Source: Gemmatimonadota bacterium (GTDB taxonomy: Bacteria; Latescibacterota; UBA2968; UBA8231). From it: DNA of 35,515 bases. The DNA lies in the NCBI GenBank assembly GCA_028875345.1, contig JAPPEG010000037.1:1-35515 (forward strand), written 5' to 3'. The position numbers and the translations under genes are program-made. Below are positions 24,360 to 35,515 of the stretch, one piece after another. How positions within the stretch are numbered: the stretch's first letter is position 1; each line of letters begins with the position of its first letter. The notes beneath the pieces were generated by a model. That model saw only the letters and a list, made by a program, of their open reading frames with translations, did not search any database and had not been told where the DNA came from.

Positions 24360-27064
24360 ATGCACGACGAATTCGACAGCAATTTTGAACGACTGATGGG
24401 GTTTTCGCCGTTCGAGTGGCAGAATGATCTTTACCGAGACTATTTCGCCAAAGGGCAAATCCCTTCCATACTCGACATCCCGACGGGTCTCGGCAAGACC
24501 TCGGTGATGGCGATCTGGTATTTGGCCCTGAAAGCCGGAGTCGCAGTGCCTCGGCGTTTGGTCTATGTGGTCGATAGACGGGCTGTGGTTGATCAAGCTA
24601 CGACGGTCGCTGATGAGATCCGGGAGAAGTCAAACGACCCCGAATTGCGCGTGAGTACGCTACGTGGCCAGCATGTGGACAATCGGGAATGGCTTGCGGA
24701 CCCGGCTGTGCCAGCCATCGTCGTCGGCACTGTTGATATGATCGGCTCGCGGCTCCTGTTCTCGGGTTATGGCGTATCGCGCAAAATGCGGCCCTATCAT
24801 GCGGGTCTGCTTGGTGCGGATGCGCTCGTAGTGCTCGACGAGGCGCATTTGGTTCCGCCGTTTGAAAAGCTCCTCGAAGCGATTGCAAACGGAACCGAGT
24901 CATTCGGTCCGCACAAGCAAAAGGATCGGGAGATAGTGCCGCCATTCAAGTTGCTCTCGCTATCGGCCACCGGACGAGAAGATGGCACAGGCGGCAAAGT
25001 GGTCTTCCGGCTTTCTAATGAACAGCGGCAGGACGAGGCTGTCAGAAAGCGCCTTGAAGCGCGTAAACGGCTTATTATTCAGGTGTTCGATGATCCACCG
25101 AAATTGGTGCCGAAGCTTGCCGAGCGAGCATGGAGTCTTGGCAAGGGGCCGGCCCGTGTGCTCATCTATTGCGATCGGCGGGAGGATGCTGTGAAGGTGA
25201 AGGGTGAGATTGACAAGAAGTTTAAGAAGGAAAAACGCGAACCTATTTCCGAACTCTTGGTTGGTGGGCGGCGGGTGTTTGAGCGAGAAGAGCTTTCTGA
25301 CTGGTTGCAAGAGCACGGTTTCTTTGGGGACGCCGAGGCTCCACCTAAGCAGCCAACTTTTCTGATTGCGACCTCGGCGGGTGAAGTGGGCGTTGATCTC
25401 GATGCGGATCACATGGTCTGCGACCTAGTCGAGTGGGAGCGCATGGTACAGCGACTTGGCCGCGTGAATCGGCGCGGTAACGGAGACGCTTGTGTTGAGG
25501 TTATTGCCGCGCCACGCGGAAAGGTAAAGGGTGAGGAATGGAAGGAGCGCTTAGATCGTCTCCGCAAGCCACTGGACGCTTTACGGCCCGTCGGTGTGGA
25601 GGATGTTGAGCCGGGCGGCCAACTCGGTTCTGGCTGCGAGGGGCCGCGTGATGCAAGCCCCGGTGCCATACTGAATCTGAGAGAGCGTGCGGAGCAAGAC
25701 CAAGCCCTGCGAGACGCTATTGCAGCGGCAACGACGCCAGTGCCGCTGCGCCCGGCGTTGACCCGCGCCCTCGTTGATGCTTGGTCAATGACCTCGTTGG
25801 ATGAACATACAGGACGACCGGAGGATATCCAGCCGTGGTTGCGCGGATGGGAGGACGACCAACAGCCGCAAACTACGGTCGTCTGGCGTAAGTATCTGCC
25901 GGTGTGCATAGACGGGACAGAGGCAGAGCCAAAAGATATCGAAGCCTTCTTTGAAGCAGCACCGCCACATGCCAGCGAAAAACTTGAAACCGAGACTTAC
26001 AAAGTGGTTGACTGGCTTGTCAAACGCGCTAAGGAAATTTTTAGCGACCAGTCCCAAGAAGGAGTTAGCGGTCAGAATTCGGCGCTGAAGCGAGAGGACA
26101 TCATGGCTTACATTTTGTCTCCCTCAATGGATTTACGGTACGCGGTACGCGGAGGCAGTCTTATGAAGGAGGACAAGAGAGAAGAGAGAAGGGCAAAGGA
26201 GAATTTGGAAAAAAATCTAATGGGCGGCATCCTAGTCATGGATAACCGCTTCGGCGGCCTTTCCGAGGACGGTATGCTTGACGAGACTGGCGGCTTGCCG
26301 CGTGTGCTTGACGATGGCGAGGAATGGCTGAAGCTGCCCGATGGCTCGCCGGTCATTCGGTTTCGGGTGCGCTCTGTTACGGCGGGAGTGAGTCTCGAAT
26401 CCGATGAAAACTGGCGGGAACGTCATCGGTTTGAGGTCGATAAGACGGACGCAGGCGATGTCACTCGCTGGCTCCTCGTCGAGAAGTGGCGCAGCGATTC
26501 TGAGACTGAAGAAGATCGTTCCGCCGGGCCTCCGCAGGAACTGGCGGAGCATCAAGTCTGGGTCGAATGCAAGGTACGCGCTTTGGCGAACGACCTCGGG
26601 CTACCGGATGCCTATGCCGATATGCTTACTGTTGCAGCAAGACTGCACGACGAAGGCAAGCGCCATGAGCACTGGCAGCGGGCCTTCAATGCACCACGCG
26701 ACGGGAAAGTCTATGCCAAGACTAAAGGGCCGATAAACGTCAGGTGCTTGGACGGCTATCGCCATGAGTTTGGCTCGTTGCCTCGGGTAGGAACAGATGA
26801 AGAATTCAAAGCCTTGCCATCCGGTTTCCAAGAACTCGCTCTGCATCTGGTCGTGGCGCATCACGGCTGGGCACGACCTGTTATTCCTACAAGCGGCAGC
26901 GACGAGCCGCCCTCCGTCCTTGAAGAGCGTGCCCGCGATGTCGCCCTGCGCTTTGCGAGGTTGCAGAAGCAATGGGGACCGTGGGGGCTGGCTTGGTGGG
27001 AGTCGCTGTTGCGTGCCGCAGATCAACAAGCCTCACATGCCAATGACGCCGGGGAGAATGCCTG

Positions 27065-27065
<1 letters not shown>
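24360..27065 (+). CDS. cas3: Cas3 helicase-nuclease, helicase first and HD domain C-terminal (type I-G)
   Basis: This 901-residue Cas3 is recruited by Cascade to unwind and degrade target DNA. The helicase has motif I TGLGKT (K46), motif II D160-E-A-H163, motif III LSATG, and motif VI Q364-R-L-G-R-V-N-R-R. The nuclease HD domain is at the C-terminus, with H763-D764 (LHDEGKRHEHW) and H834-H835 (VAHHGWARP). HD after helicase is the arrangement known for type I-G (formerly I-U) systems and opposite to the usual HD-first order. The frame is open upstream to 24228, but the ATG at 24360 begins where homologues start (MHDEFDSNFERLMGFSPFEWQ). Its stop overlaps the next ATG by one base. Confidence 0.94.
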
Positions 27066-28997
<1,932 letters not shown>

Positions 28998-29004
28998 GTT
29001 CGCT

Positions 29005-31251
29005 ATGAACGATGCACTTCTTATCTCAATCCGTTTCCACGACGGGCGGTATCACGGAGCCGGTGATTGGCCGCCAGCACCAGCGCGGTTATTTCAGGCG
29101 CTGGTCGCTGGTGCCGCTAGAGGTATCAAGCTGACGGACGAGGACGCGGCGGCACTTGAATGGCTGGAGAGGCTCGACGCGCCGGTAATTGCCACGCCAG
29201 TCGCTCGCATAGGCCAATCCTGCAAAACCTATGTGCCGAATAACGATCTCGACGCGGTTAGCGGTGAGCTGAAACGGATCGGGGAGATTCGGACCGCTAA
29301 GAACATACGTCCGCACATTTTCGATTCGGAAATCCCGTTACTCTTCGTCTGGACGTTTAAGGGCGGCGAGGACGATGATGGCAACGCTCAAACCATCTGC
29401 CAGATCGCTGAGCGGCTCTATCAGTTGGGGCGGGGCGTCGATATGGCTTGGGCTTGGGCAGAGGTGATGGATGCAAGCGAGGTTGAGACACGGCTCGCTC
29501 GTCATGGCGGAGTTGTGTATCGCCCAAGCGAGGGCGAGACCGGCAAGGCACTGCTCTGTCCCAAGGAAGGATCGCTTGCAAGCCTTAAAGAGCGATACGA
29601 TGCAAACAGGACGCGCTTTACCTATACAAAGGAAGATAGAAAGGTTCAGCAGCTTTTCTCTCAGCCGCCAAAGCCTCGCTTTGCCAAGGTCGCGTATGAC
29701 ACTCCGCCTCGGCACTTTCTATTCGAGATACGTGCAGCTACGCACGACGAATCCTTCGTACCATGGCCTTCTACTAAGACGGCGGAACTAGTCGTGGCTT
29801 TGCGGGATCAGGCCGCCAGTCGGCTGAAAGAGGCTCTGCCCGAAAAGGCTGGGGAAATTGACCGCATACTCGTAGGCCGCGAGGCCACAGAGGCAGACAA
29901 GGCTGCCCGGGTGCGGATTCTGCCGCTGCCCTCCATTGGCTACACCCATGCAGACCGGGCGATTCGCCGCGTACTGATTGAGGTTCCGCCGAACTGTCCA
30001 CTGCGGGCCGATGATATAGCTTGGGCGTTTTCCGGCCTTGAGAAGATTGACTACTCAACTGGAGAAATCCTGTGGAACCTCGTTCGGGCCGCAGAGCAGG
30101 GAATGCTCAATCACTATGGAGTCGGCGGCAACGAACAGAATGCCTTCCGCGTCTGGCGCGCAATTACACCGGCGGCTCTGCCAGTCATGCGGACGGGACG
30201 CGGAACCGCTGGTGCTAAGCGTGTGGCCGGTGGGGCGAAGGCTGCCCGCGCTGTCGTGCAGGCGTTGCGTCATGCGGGAGTGGCGGTGCCGGTAGAGTCT
30301 ATTCGCGTACAACGCGAGCCGTTTGACCGCAACGGCGCACGGGCAGAAGAGTTTGCCATGCCTGAGCGATTTGTGGCGCGTGGCCTACATCATGTGGAAA
30401 TTGCTTTCGCGCAAGCCGTGAGCGGTCCACTCGTCATTGGGAATGGGCGCTATCTCGGTTTGGGCCTGATGGCACCGCAAAAGGACGCATTGCATGACGT
30501 GCTGGTCTTCTCGATAGCGCCTGAGACAAATATCGCCACTGCCGATGCCGCATCGCTGCTGTACGCGGTCAGACGTGCGCTGATGGCACTTTCGCGGGAC
30601 GACAACGGACATGTGCCTCGACTTTTCTCTGGACACGAACGCGAGGGAGCACCGGCGCGGTCCGGTGGGCATGACCATGTTTTCCTCGCTGCGGATGACG
30701 CCGACGGAGATGGGCACATCAACCGCCTGATCGTGGCCGCGCCGTGGGCTTGTGACCGCACCACGAAAGGGAAGCGTGAAAATCGTGCCTGCTTCGATAG
30801 GGTGTCTAGGAAATTGATCCATGTGCGAGCTGGCAAGCTCGGCGTCCTCAATCTGGGTCCGGCACGTGCCTTAGCGGCTAGCGATCCACTTATCGGTCCT
30901 GCTCACGCATGGGAAAGCCGCACCGCTTATTGTCCGACTCGCCACGCAGGACGGGGCAAAGACCTAGGTGCTGCTGTTGTCCGCGACGTAATCGCCGAAT
31001 GCGGGCGTCGCGGCCTGCCCAAGCCCGAAGTCGAGTTATTGGAACTCAACGCCGGCCCAAACGGTGGCGGCCTAGCTGCTCGCGTACGTCTCCGCTTTGC
31101 TGTAGCGGTTGCGGGACCGATTATGCTTGGTCGCGACAGCCATAAAGGCGGCGGCCTTTTCGTCTCGGATCCCCTGTACCAGTCCCCATCTGTTGGCGTA
31201 TCGGAATCAGGGGACGCTGCTGCACACCATGATGAAGTGCTGTACCAGTGA
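29005..31251 (+). CDS. cas5: Cas5-Cas6 fusion protein (Csb2, GSU0054 family)
   Basis: This 748-residue RAMP fusion is characteristic of type I-G. The N-terminus (LLISIRFHDGRYHGAGDWPPAPARLFQALVAGAARG) is the Cas5-type part that caps the crRNA 5' handle. The C-terminal half (GGHDHVFLAADDADGDGHINRLIVAAPW ... MLGRDSHKGGGLFVS) with its Gly-rich loop is the Cas6-like endoribonuclease, and His residues in H-D-H and D-S-H-K are candidate catalytic residues. It would cut the repeat 3' of its hairpin. The start at ATG 29005 is preferred over an upstream frame start. The protein seems long for the family. A mini-CRISPR follows it. Confidence 0.9.
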   Translation: MNDALLISIRFHDGRYHGAGDWPPAPARLFQALVAGAARGIKLTDEDAAALEWLERLDAPVIATPVARIGQSCKTYVPNNDLDAVSGELKRIGEIRTAKNIRPHIFDSEIPLLFVWTFKGGEDDDGNAQTICQIAERLYQLGRGVDMAWAWAEVMDASEVETRLARHGGVVYRPSEGETGKALLCPKEGSLASLKERYDANRTRFTYTKEDRKVQQLFSQPPKPRFAKVAYDTPPRHFLFEIRAATHDESFVPWPSTKTAELVVALRDQAASRLKEALPEKAGEIDRILVGREATEADKAARVRILPLPSIGYTHADRAIRRVLIEVPPNCPLRADDIAWAFSGLEKIDYSTGEILWNLVRAAEQGMLNHYGVGGNEQNAFRVWRAITPAALPVMRTGRGTAGAKRVAGGAKAARAVVQALRHAGVAVPVESIRVQREPFDRNGARAEEFAMPERFVARGLHHVEIAFAQAVSGPLVIGNGRYLGLGLMAPQKDALHDVLVFSIAPETNIATADAASLLYAVRRALMALSRDDNGHVPRLFSGHEREGAPARSGGHDHVFLAADDADGDGHINRLIVAAPWACDRTTKGKRENRACFDRVSRKLIHVRAGKLGVLNLGPARALAASDPLIGPAHAWESRTAYCPTRHAGRGKDLGAAVVRDVIAECGRRGLPKPEVELLELNAGPNGGGLAARVRLRFAVAVAGPIMLGRDSHKGGGLFVSDPLYQSPSVGVSESGDAAAHHDEVLYQ

Positions 31252-31349
31252 GGTTGATGTTCGTAGATACGGCTGCGTGGATTGCAGCTTTGTTCTCATG
31301 CAAGAACTGCGGAGGCGGCCAGCAGTTAGTCGCGGTTGCTCGTCGAGAT

Positions 31350-31455
31350 ATTTCCGGGGTGGTAACGCCCCGGCCTCATTGAAGGAACGCCTTTCGGCAT
31401 CAAAGATGGCTGCACACTCTCCATTTCCGGGTCGTCGCCCCGGCCTCATTGAAGC
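31350..31455 (+). CRISPR. Two-repeat degenerate mini-CRISPR inside the cas operon
   Basis: Repeat A (31350-31385) matches the main-array repeat in 34 of 36 bases; the two changes are A14T and the last C to G. Repeat B (31423-31455) is 33 bases and degenerate in the loop, but keeps the last 19 bases exactly. They enclose a single 37-base spacer-like segment (31386-31422). Both can fold the CCGGG/CCCGG hairpin. The array is in the 243-base gap between cas5-cas6 and cas4-cas1, with the cas4-cas1 ribosome site 27 bases after it. The bases before repeat A, CGTCGAGAT, resemble the leader end CGTAGAGACT. It is probably transcribed within the operon mRNA. Confidence 0.85.
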
Positions 31456-31494
31456 AATAGGATGTCGGCAGGATGAGATATCAAAGGCCCTCCT

Positions 31495-33207
31495 ATGACC
31501 CACGATCACCAACTCACCCTCCCCTTGGCCCCGCCGCCAGCCGATGAGAATACGCCGCTGGTCCCGGCCCGCATGGTCAACGAATGGGTCTATTGCCCGC
31601 GGCTGGCCTATTTGGAATGGGTGGAAGGCGAGTGGGCCGAGAGCGGGGATACAGCCGAGGGGCGTCGCGCTCATGTCCGAGTCGATGAAGGTGGGGGTCG
31701 CTTGCCCGCGCCCGACGAACTCGGCGAGGAGATGACCCGCGCTCGGGCCGTTACCCTTGCCTCGGAGCGTCTCGGCGTTATCGCCAAGATGGATGTCGTG
31801 GAGGCCGACGAGGGCATCGCAATGCCGGTAGACTTCAAGAAAGGCAAGCGGCCCCACGTTGCCGCCGGAGCCTACGAACCTGAGCGCGTCCAAATCTGCA
31901 CCCAAGCCATGATCCTCGAAGACAATGGCTACAAGGTCGAGCAGGGCGTGCTTTGGTACGCTGGCTCGCGCGAGCGGGTGCAGGTTGTTATCGACGAAGA
32001 ACTTCGCGCGCGGACTTTGGAGGCGATTGCTGGCCTGCGATGGGCAGCGGCTGCTGGTCGTCGGCCACCGCCGCTCGAAAATAGCCCCAAGTGCCCGCGC
32101 TGTTCGCTGGCTGGCATCTGCTTGCCGGACGAGACCAATCTGTTCCGCAAGGGGTATCCACCGCGCCCGCTGAACCCGTCCGACGATCCGGCTCTTCCGC
32201 TCTACGTGCAAACGCCGGGGGCGCGGCTGCGCAAAAGCGGCGAGCGCTTGGTGGTGGAGACCAAAGAAGAGACTATGGAGGTGCCTCTGATTGACGTTTC
32301 CCAAGTCGATCTGTTCGGCCCGGTCTCTGTAACTACACCGGCTCTGCACGCGCTGATGAACGCCGAGATTCCAGTGTCGTGGTTTTCCACGGGCGGTTGG
32401 TTCCTCGGCCACACCGTGGGGACTGGCAATGGCAATGTGGCTGTGCGCCAAGCGCAGTACGAGGCCGCCTCTGACGAGCCTCGTCGCCTCGTCTTTGCGC
32501 GCGATTTGGTGGCGGCAAAAATTCGCAATGCGCGGACGATGCTGCGGCGCAACTGGCGCGTCCAAGGGGATGCGGAGGCCAAAAATGAAGTTCTAGTCCG
32601 ATTACAGCGAATCGTCCAGCGGGTGTCCCGCGCCAAAGACGATCGTCAACTGCTGGGCATTGAGGGCGAGGCCGCGGCGATCTATTTTGCCTGTTTTGCT
32701 AACATGCTCGCCGAGGGGGCAAAAGAGGATGTACCCGCATTCGCTTTTGCAAAGCGCAATCGGCGTCCGCCCACCGATCCAGTGAATGCCATGCTCTCAC
32801 TGGCTTATGCCTTGTTGACGCGGGTTTTTACGACCGCGATTTCGGCGACTGGCTTGGACCCTTACATGGGCCTCTACCATCGCCCGCGCCATGGTCGCCC
32901 GGCGCTGGCCCTCGATTTGATGGAGCCGTTCCGGCCTATTGTCGCGGACTCTTGCGTGATTCAGGCGATCAATAACGGCGAGGTCAGACCGGGCGATTTT
33001 GTGTTCAACGGCCCGGCGTGCTCGCTAAAGACTGGCGGTCGCAAGGCGTTTATCGCCGCGTTTGAGCGCCGTCTGGAGCAGGAAACCACGCATCCGCTTT
33101 TTGGCTATCGCGTCTCCATGCAGCGGCTGATTGAGGTGCAGGCTCGGTTGTGCGCTCGGCATTTGCAGGGTGAGATTGTCCCCTACCCGCATTATCTTCC
33201 CCGGTAG
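31495..33207 (+). CDS. cas4-cas1: Cas4-Cas1 fusion, adaptation integrase
   Basis: This 570-residue fusion inserts new spacers. The Cas4 part (about 1-215) has four iron-sulfur cysteines, C34 (YCPR), C200, C203 and C209 (CPRCSLAGIC), and the nuclease D113-x-K115 (PVDFKKGK). The Cas1 part has the metal residues E390 (GIEGEAAAIYF), H462 (GLYHRPRHGRP) and D474/E477 (ALDLMEPFRP). Such fusions are typical of type I-G; the Cas4 part selects PAM-correct pre-spacers. AAAGG lies 7 bases before the ATG. Cas2 starts 4 bases after its stop. It is preceded by the mini-CRISPR, which is unusual. Confidence 0.95.
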   Translation: MTHDHQLTLPLAPPPADENTPLVPARMVNEWVYCPRLAYLEWVEGEWAESGDTAEGRRAHVRVDEGGGRLPAPDELGEEMTRARAVTLASERLGVIAKMDVVEADEGIAMPVDFKKGKRPHVAAGAYEPERVQICTQAMILEDNGYKVEQGVLWYAGSRERVQVVIDEELRARTLEAIAGLRWAAAAGRRPPPLENSPKCPRCSLAGICLPDETNLFRKGYPPRPLNPSDDPALPLYVQTPGARLRKSGERLVVETKEETMEVPLIDVSQVDLFGPVSVTTPALHALMNAEIPVSWFSTGGWFLGHTVGTGNGNVAVRQAQYEAASDEPRRLVFARDLVAAKIRNARTMLRRNWRVQGDAEAKNEVLVRLQRIVQRVSRAKDDRQLLGIEGEAAAIYFACFANMLAEGAKEDVPAFAFAKRNRRPPTDPVNAMLSLAYALLTRVFTTAISATGLDPYMGLYHRPRHGRPALALDLMEPFRPIVADSCVIQAINNGEVRPGDFVFNGPACSLKTGGRKAFIAAFERRLEQETTHPLFGYRVSMQRLIEVQARLCARHLQGEIVPYPHYLPR

Positions 33208-33211
33208 TAAT

Positions 33212-33505
33212 ATGGCCAACGAGCGTCTCTACATCGTTGCTTATGACATTGCCGAGCCGAAGCGTTGGCGGCGCGTGTTCAAGGTAATGAAAGGCTATGG
33301 TCATTGGTTGCAGTTGTCGGTTTTCCAATGTCGGCTGACGGCCCGGCGACGCGCTGAGATGACGGCGCGGTTGGAAGGTTTGATCAAATTGGCAGAGGAT
33401 CACATTCTGATTGTAGACTTGGGGCCTGCTGACCAAGTTGATCCTCTAGTGGAAAGCCTAGGCAAGACGTATGAAGCGCCGAGTCGGCAGGCGACAATTG
33501 TTTAG
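33212..33505 (+). CDS. cas2: Cas2
   Basis: This 97-residue protein has the ferredoxin-like Cas2 fold (RLYIVAYDIAEPKRWRRVFKVMKGYGHWLQLSVFQCRLT). D13 (YDIA) is the conserved first-strand aspartate. It bridges Cas1 dimers in the adaptation complex. The start at 33212 replaces a longer frame running inside cas4-cas1. Its stop is 209 bases from the first repeat. No ribosome box of note precedes it, so coupling with cas4-cas1 is probable. Confidence 0.93.
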   Translation: MANERLYIVAYDIAEPKRWRRVFKVMKGYGHWLQLSVFQCRLTARRRAEMTARLEGLIKLAEDHILIVDLGPADQVDPLVESLGKTYEAPSRQATIV

Positions 33506-33714
33506 CGGAGTATCTGCCGTGTCCCTTGCGAGTGCTCCAATGGAAGGAAAAGGGCCGGTAGCTCTCGCAATGCGCTTTCTATTTGTATTACAAGGAGATA
33601 GGTCGTATTATGATCTACTTTTGGCGAACAATTTGCATGTTCGGGAAGACAAAGCCGCCACCGCTCGCAAAACCTGTGGAAAACCCAAGCCGCACAGGGA
33701 GTTCCGTAGAGACT
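33506..33714 (+). promoter_or_regulatory. CRISPR leader with candidate promoter
   Basis: This 209-base non-coding leader lies between cas2 and the first repeat, in the direction expected from the ATTGAAGC end of the repeat. TTGTAT (33583-33588), a 17-base spacer and TATTAT (33606-33611) form a candidate promoter, giving about 97 leader bases before repeat 1. The part next to the array ends CGTAGAGACT. New spacers should be added at this end. Confidence 0.7.
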
Positions 33715-35515
33715 ATTTCCGGGGTGGAAACGCCCCGGCCTCATTGAAGCTTTGACGGCGCGGGCGGGCGGCGTGTATTTTACGGAAATTTCCGGGGTGG
33801 AAACGCCCCGGCCTCATTGAAGCCAGCGGCCGCCATGCGTACAATGCGCTGCTGATCGCCGATTTCCGGGGTGGAAACGCCCCGGCCTCATTGAAGCCGT
33901 TGTATGCGCCTAAGCTGGAGACAGAGACGATAGGCATTTCCGGGGTGGAAACGCCCCGGCCTCATTGAAGCTCGACAGGGGCCATTCTACGAGCCTTTTT
34001 GTGACTGGATTTCCGGGGTGGAAACGCCCCGGCCTCATTGAAGCTTGACCCCCGCTTGAAGCTGGACACCCGCATACGGATCATTTCCGGGGTGGAAACG
34101 CCCCGGCCTCATTGAAGCAAGTTGAACCGCCTCATTGCCGTTGACCGTCACTCGATATTTCCGGGGTGGAAACGCCCCGGCCTCATTGAAGCATCTTCAA
34201 CTGCGATATGGCCTGCCCTATCGACAAAAGATTTCCGGGGTGGAAACGCCCCGGCCTCATTGAAGCATGTCGTCTCCTCGGTTGGGGTGGTCTGGATGCG
34301 GGCGATTTCCGGGGTGGAAACGCCCCGGCCTCATTGAAGCGACTATCGCCGGTATGTCATTACTTGCAATGTAGGGATATTTCCGGGGTGGAAACGCCCC
34401 GGCCTCATTGAAGCCGTTTCTGTGTATTCGTTGGTTTCGTCTTGCAAAAGATTTCCGGGGTGGAAACGCCCCGGCCTCATTGAAGCGTAGTTATCGTCGC
34501 CGGCTTCGGCCGCTCCCATCTTATTTCCGGGGTGGAAACGCCCCGGCCTCATTGAAGCGACGAGGTATCAGAAAAAGAGGAAATAAGCGCGGCTAATATT
34601 TCCGGGGTGGAAACGCCCCGGCCTCATTGAAGCGAGTTGAATTTCTTTTGCCTGCAACCGATCCGGGAGCAATTTCCGGGGTGGAAACGCCCCGGCCTCA
34701 TTGAAGCGCGCATTCGGCGGAAAGCCTCGTCGATCGTACACGGGTTGAGATATTTCCGGGGTGGAAACGCCCCGGCCTCATTGAAGCGCGGTGGATGTAG
34801 TTGGGATGGTCAAACGCGCCGCGATTTCCGGGGTGGAAACGCCCCGGCCTCATTGAAGCTTCTCAATCGTCGCGTCGGAGATCAGGTCGTATAGCTATTT
34901 CCGGGGTGGAAACGCCCCGGCCTCATTGAAGCAACTGGAGGGGCAACGAGAAGGCAACACCGGCGACTAATTTCCGGGGTGGAAACGCCCCGGCCTCATT
35001 GAAGCTCTACCTCTGACGCCGAGGTCACGCCCGCCTACACGATTTCCGGGGTGGAAACGCCCCGGCCTCATTGAAGCACCGTTTGTGGCACATAGGTTGA
35101 ACCGCCCGCCGCCCATTTCCGGGGTGGAAACGCCCCGGCCTCATTGAAGCCATTGACGAGGGCAGCTATGAGATAAAGCAGAAGCATGGATTTCCGGGGT
35201 GGAAACGCCCCGGCCTCATTGAAGCGGAGCTTTTTCGCTGCTCTCCCTCTCAATGGTACCGTATTTCCGGGGTGGAAACGCCCCGGCCTCATTGAAGCTG
35301 CCAGGTGATAAGCCAGGTCTGGTTTCCCATGGGATATTTCCGGGGTGGAAACGCCCCGGCCTCATTGAAGCAAGATCAACAACTATGGGTACGTCACCCG
35401 TGTTGCTATTTCCGGGGTGGAAACGCCCCGGCCTCATTGAAGCTTCTCCGGGCGCGGTCGTAGATACCTCTGGCTCCGTATTTCCGGGGTGGAAACGCCC
35501 CGGCCTCATTGAAGC
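33715..35515 (+). CRISPR. Main CRISPR array: 25 identical 36-nt repeats and 24 spacers, cut by window end
   Basis: The 36-base repeat begins ATTTCCGGGGTGG and ends GGCCTCATTGAAGC. CCGGGG and CCCCGG pair around an 8-base loop, giving the hairpin Cas6 recognises and leaving a probable ATTGAAGC handle. Repeats start at 33715, 33788, 33862, 33936, 34009 and so on, to 35480. The 24 spacers are 36-39 bases except spacer 14 (34708-34751), which is 44. All repeats look identical, and no degenerate terminal repeat is seen, so the array probably continues past the edge. No two spacers are alike. The last base of the window is the last base of repeat 25. Confidence 0.99.

Noticed and set aside
34122-34894. 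Several open frames through the CRISPR array
   Set aside because: They encode the repeat translated over and over (for example GGNAPASLK) and arise because the repeat has no stop in those frames.

Overview
The window is a gene-dense, fairly GC-rich bacterial segment that ends inside a CRISPR array. Its gene mix is two sulfatases, two Gfo/Idh/MocA oxidoreductases, two amidohydrolases, a phytanoyl-CoA-dioxygenase-like enzyme, a class III aminotransferase, an enolase-superfamily dehydratase, and a secreted PQQ-type dehydrogenase with a C-terminal NFPNPFN sorting domain. This resembles uncultured FCB-group bacteria such as Latescibacterota. That assignment is inference from gene content; no rRNA or marker gene is present.  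Region 1 (1-9.9 kb) is catabolic. It holds a cut-off glycosidase-like gene behind an oxidoreductase (minus), then an amidohydrolase, the secreted dehydrogenase and a small three-gene operon (DUF2442 / unknown / retropepsin-like) on plus. A sulfatase + RraA-like aldolase pair (minus) follows, divergent from a galactonate-dehydratase-like enzyme (plus).  Region 2 (9.9-14.0 kb) is an odd, partly AT-rich stretch with two different minus-strand lipoprotein genes. Each lies between a copy of the dehydratase gene's 3' end (with a strong hairpin) and a copy of the 3' end of the SGNH-hydrolase gene. This is the footprint of a tandem duplication whose contents differ.  Region 3 (14.0-21.8 kb) holds a minus operon (aminotransferase, PhyH oxygenase, SGNH hydrolase), a divergent plus pair (amidohydrolase + Rieske ferredoxin, overlapping), and a second minus operon (sulfatase, solute-binding lipoprotein, oxidoreductase) that ends at a clear terminator.  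Region 4 (21.8-24.3 kb) has an AAA-ATPase/PD-(D/E)XK protein and a secreted VOC protein, each driven by a near-copy of the same promoter module, followed by a small unknown ORF.  Region 5 (24.3-35.5 kb) is a complete type I-G (formerly I-U) CRISPR-Cas locus in the order cas3 (HD domain at the C-terminus), cas8g-like, cas7 (csb1), cas5-cas6 (csb2), cas4-cas1 fusion, cas2, leader, and an array of 25 identical 36-nt repeats with 24 spacers that reaches the last base. The most unusual point is a two-repeat degenerate mini-array inside the operon, in the 5' untranslated region of cas4-cas1. It could be a regulatory crRNA, a Cas6 cleavage site in the operon mRNA, or a scar of module assembly.
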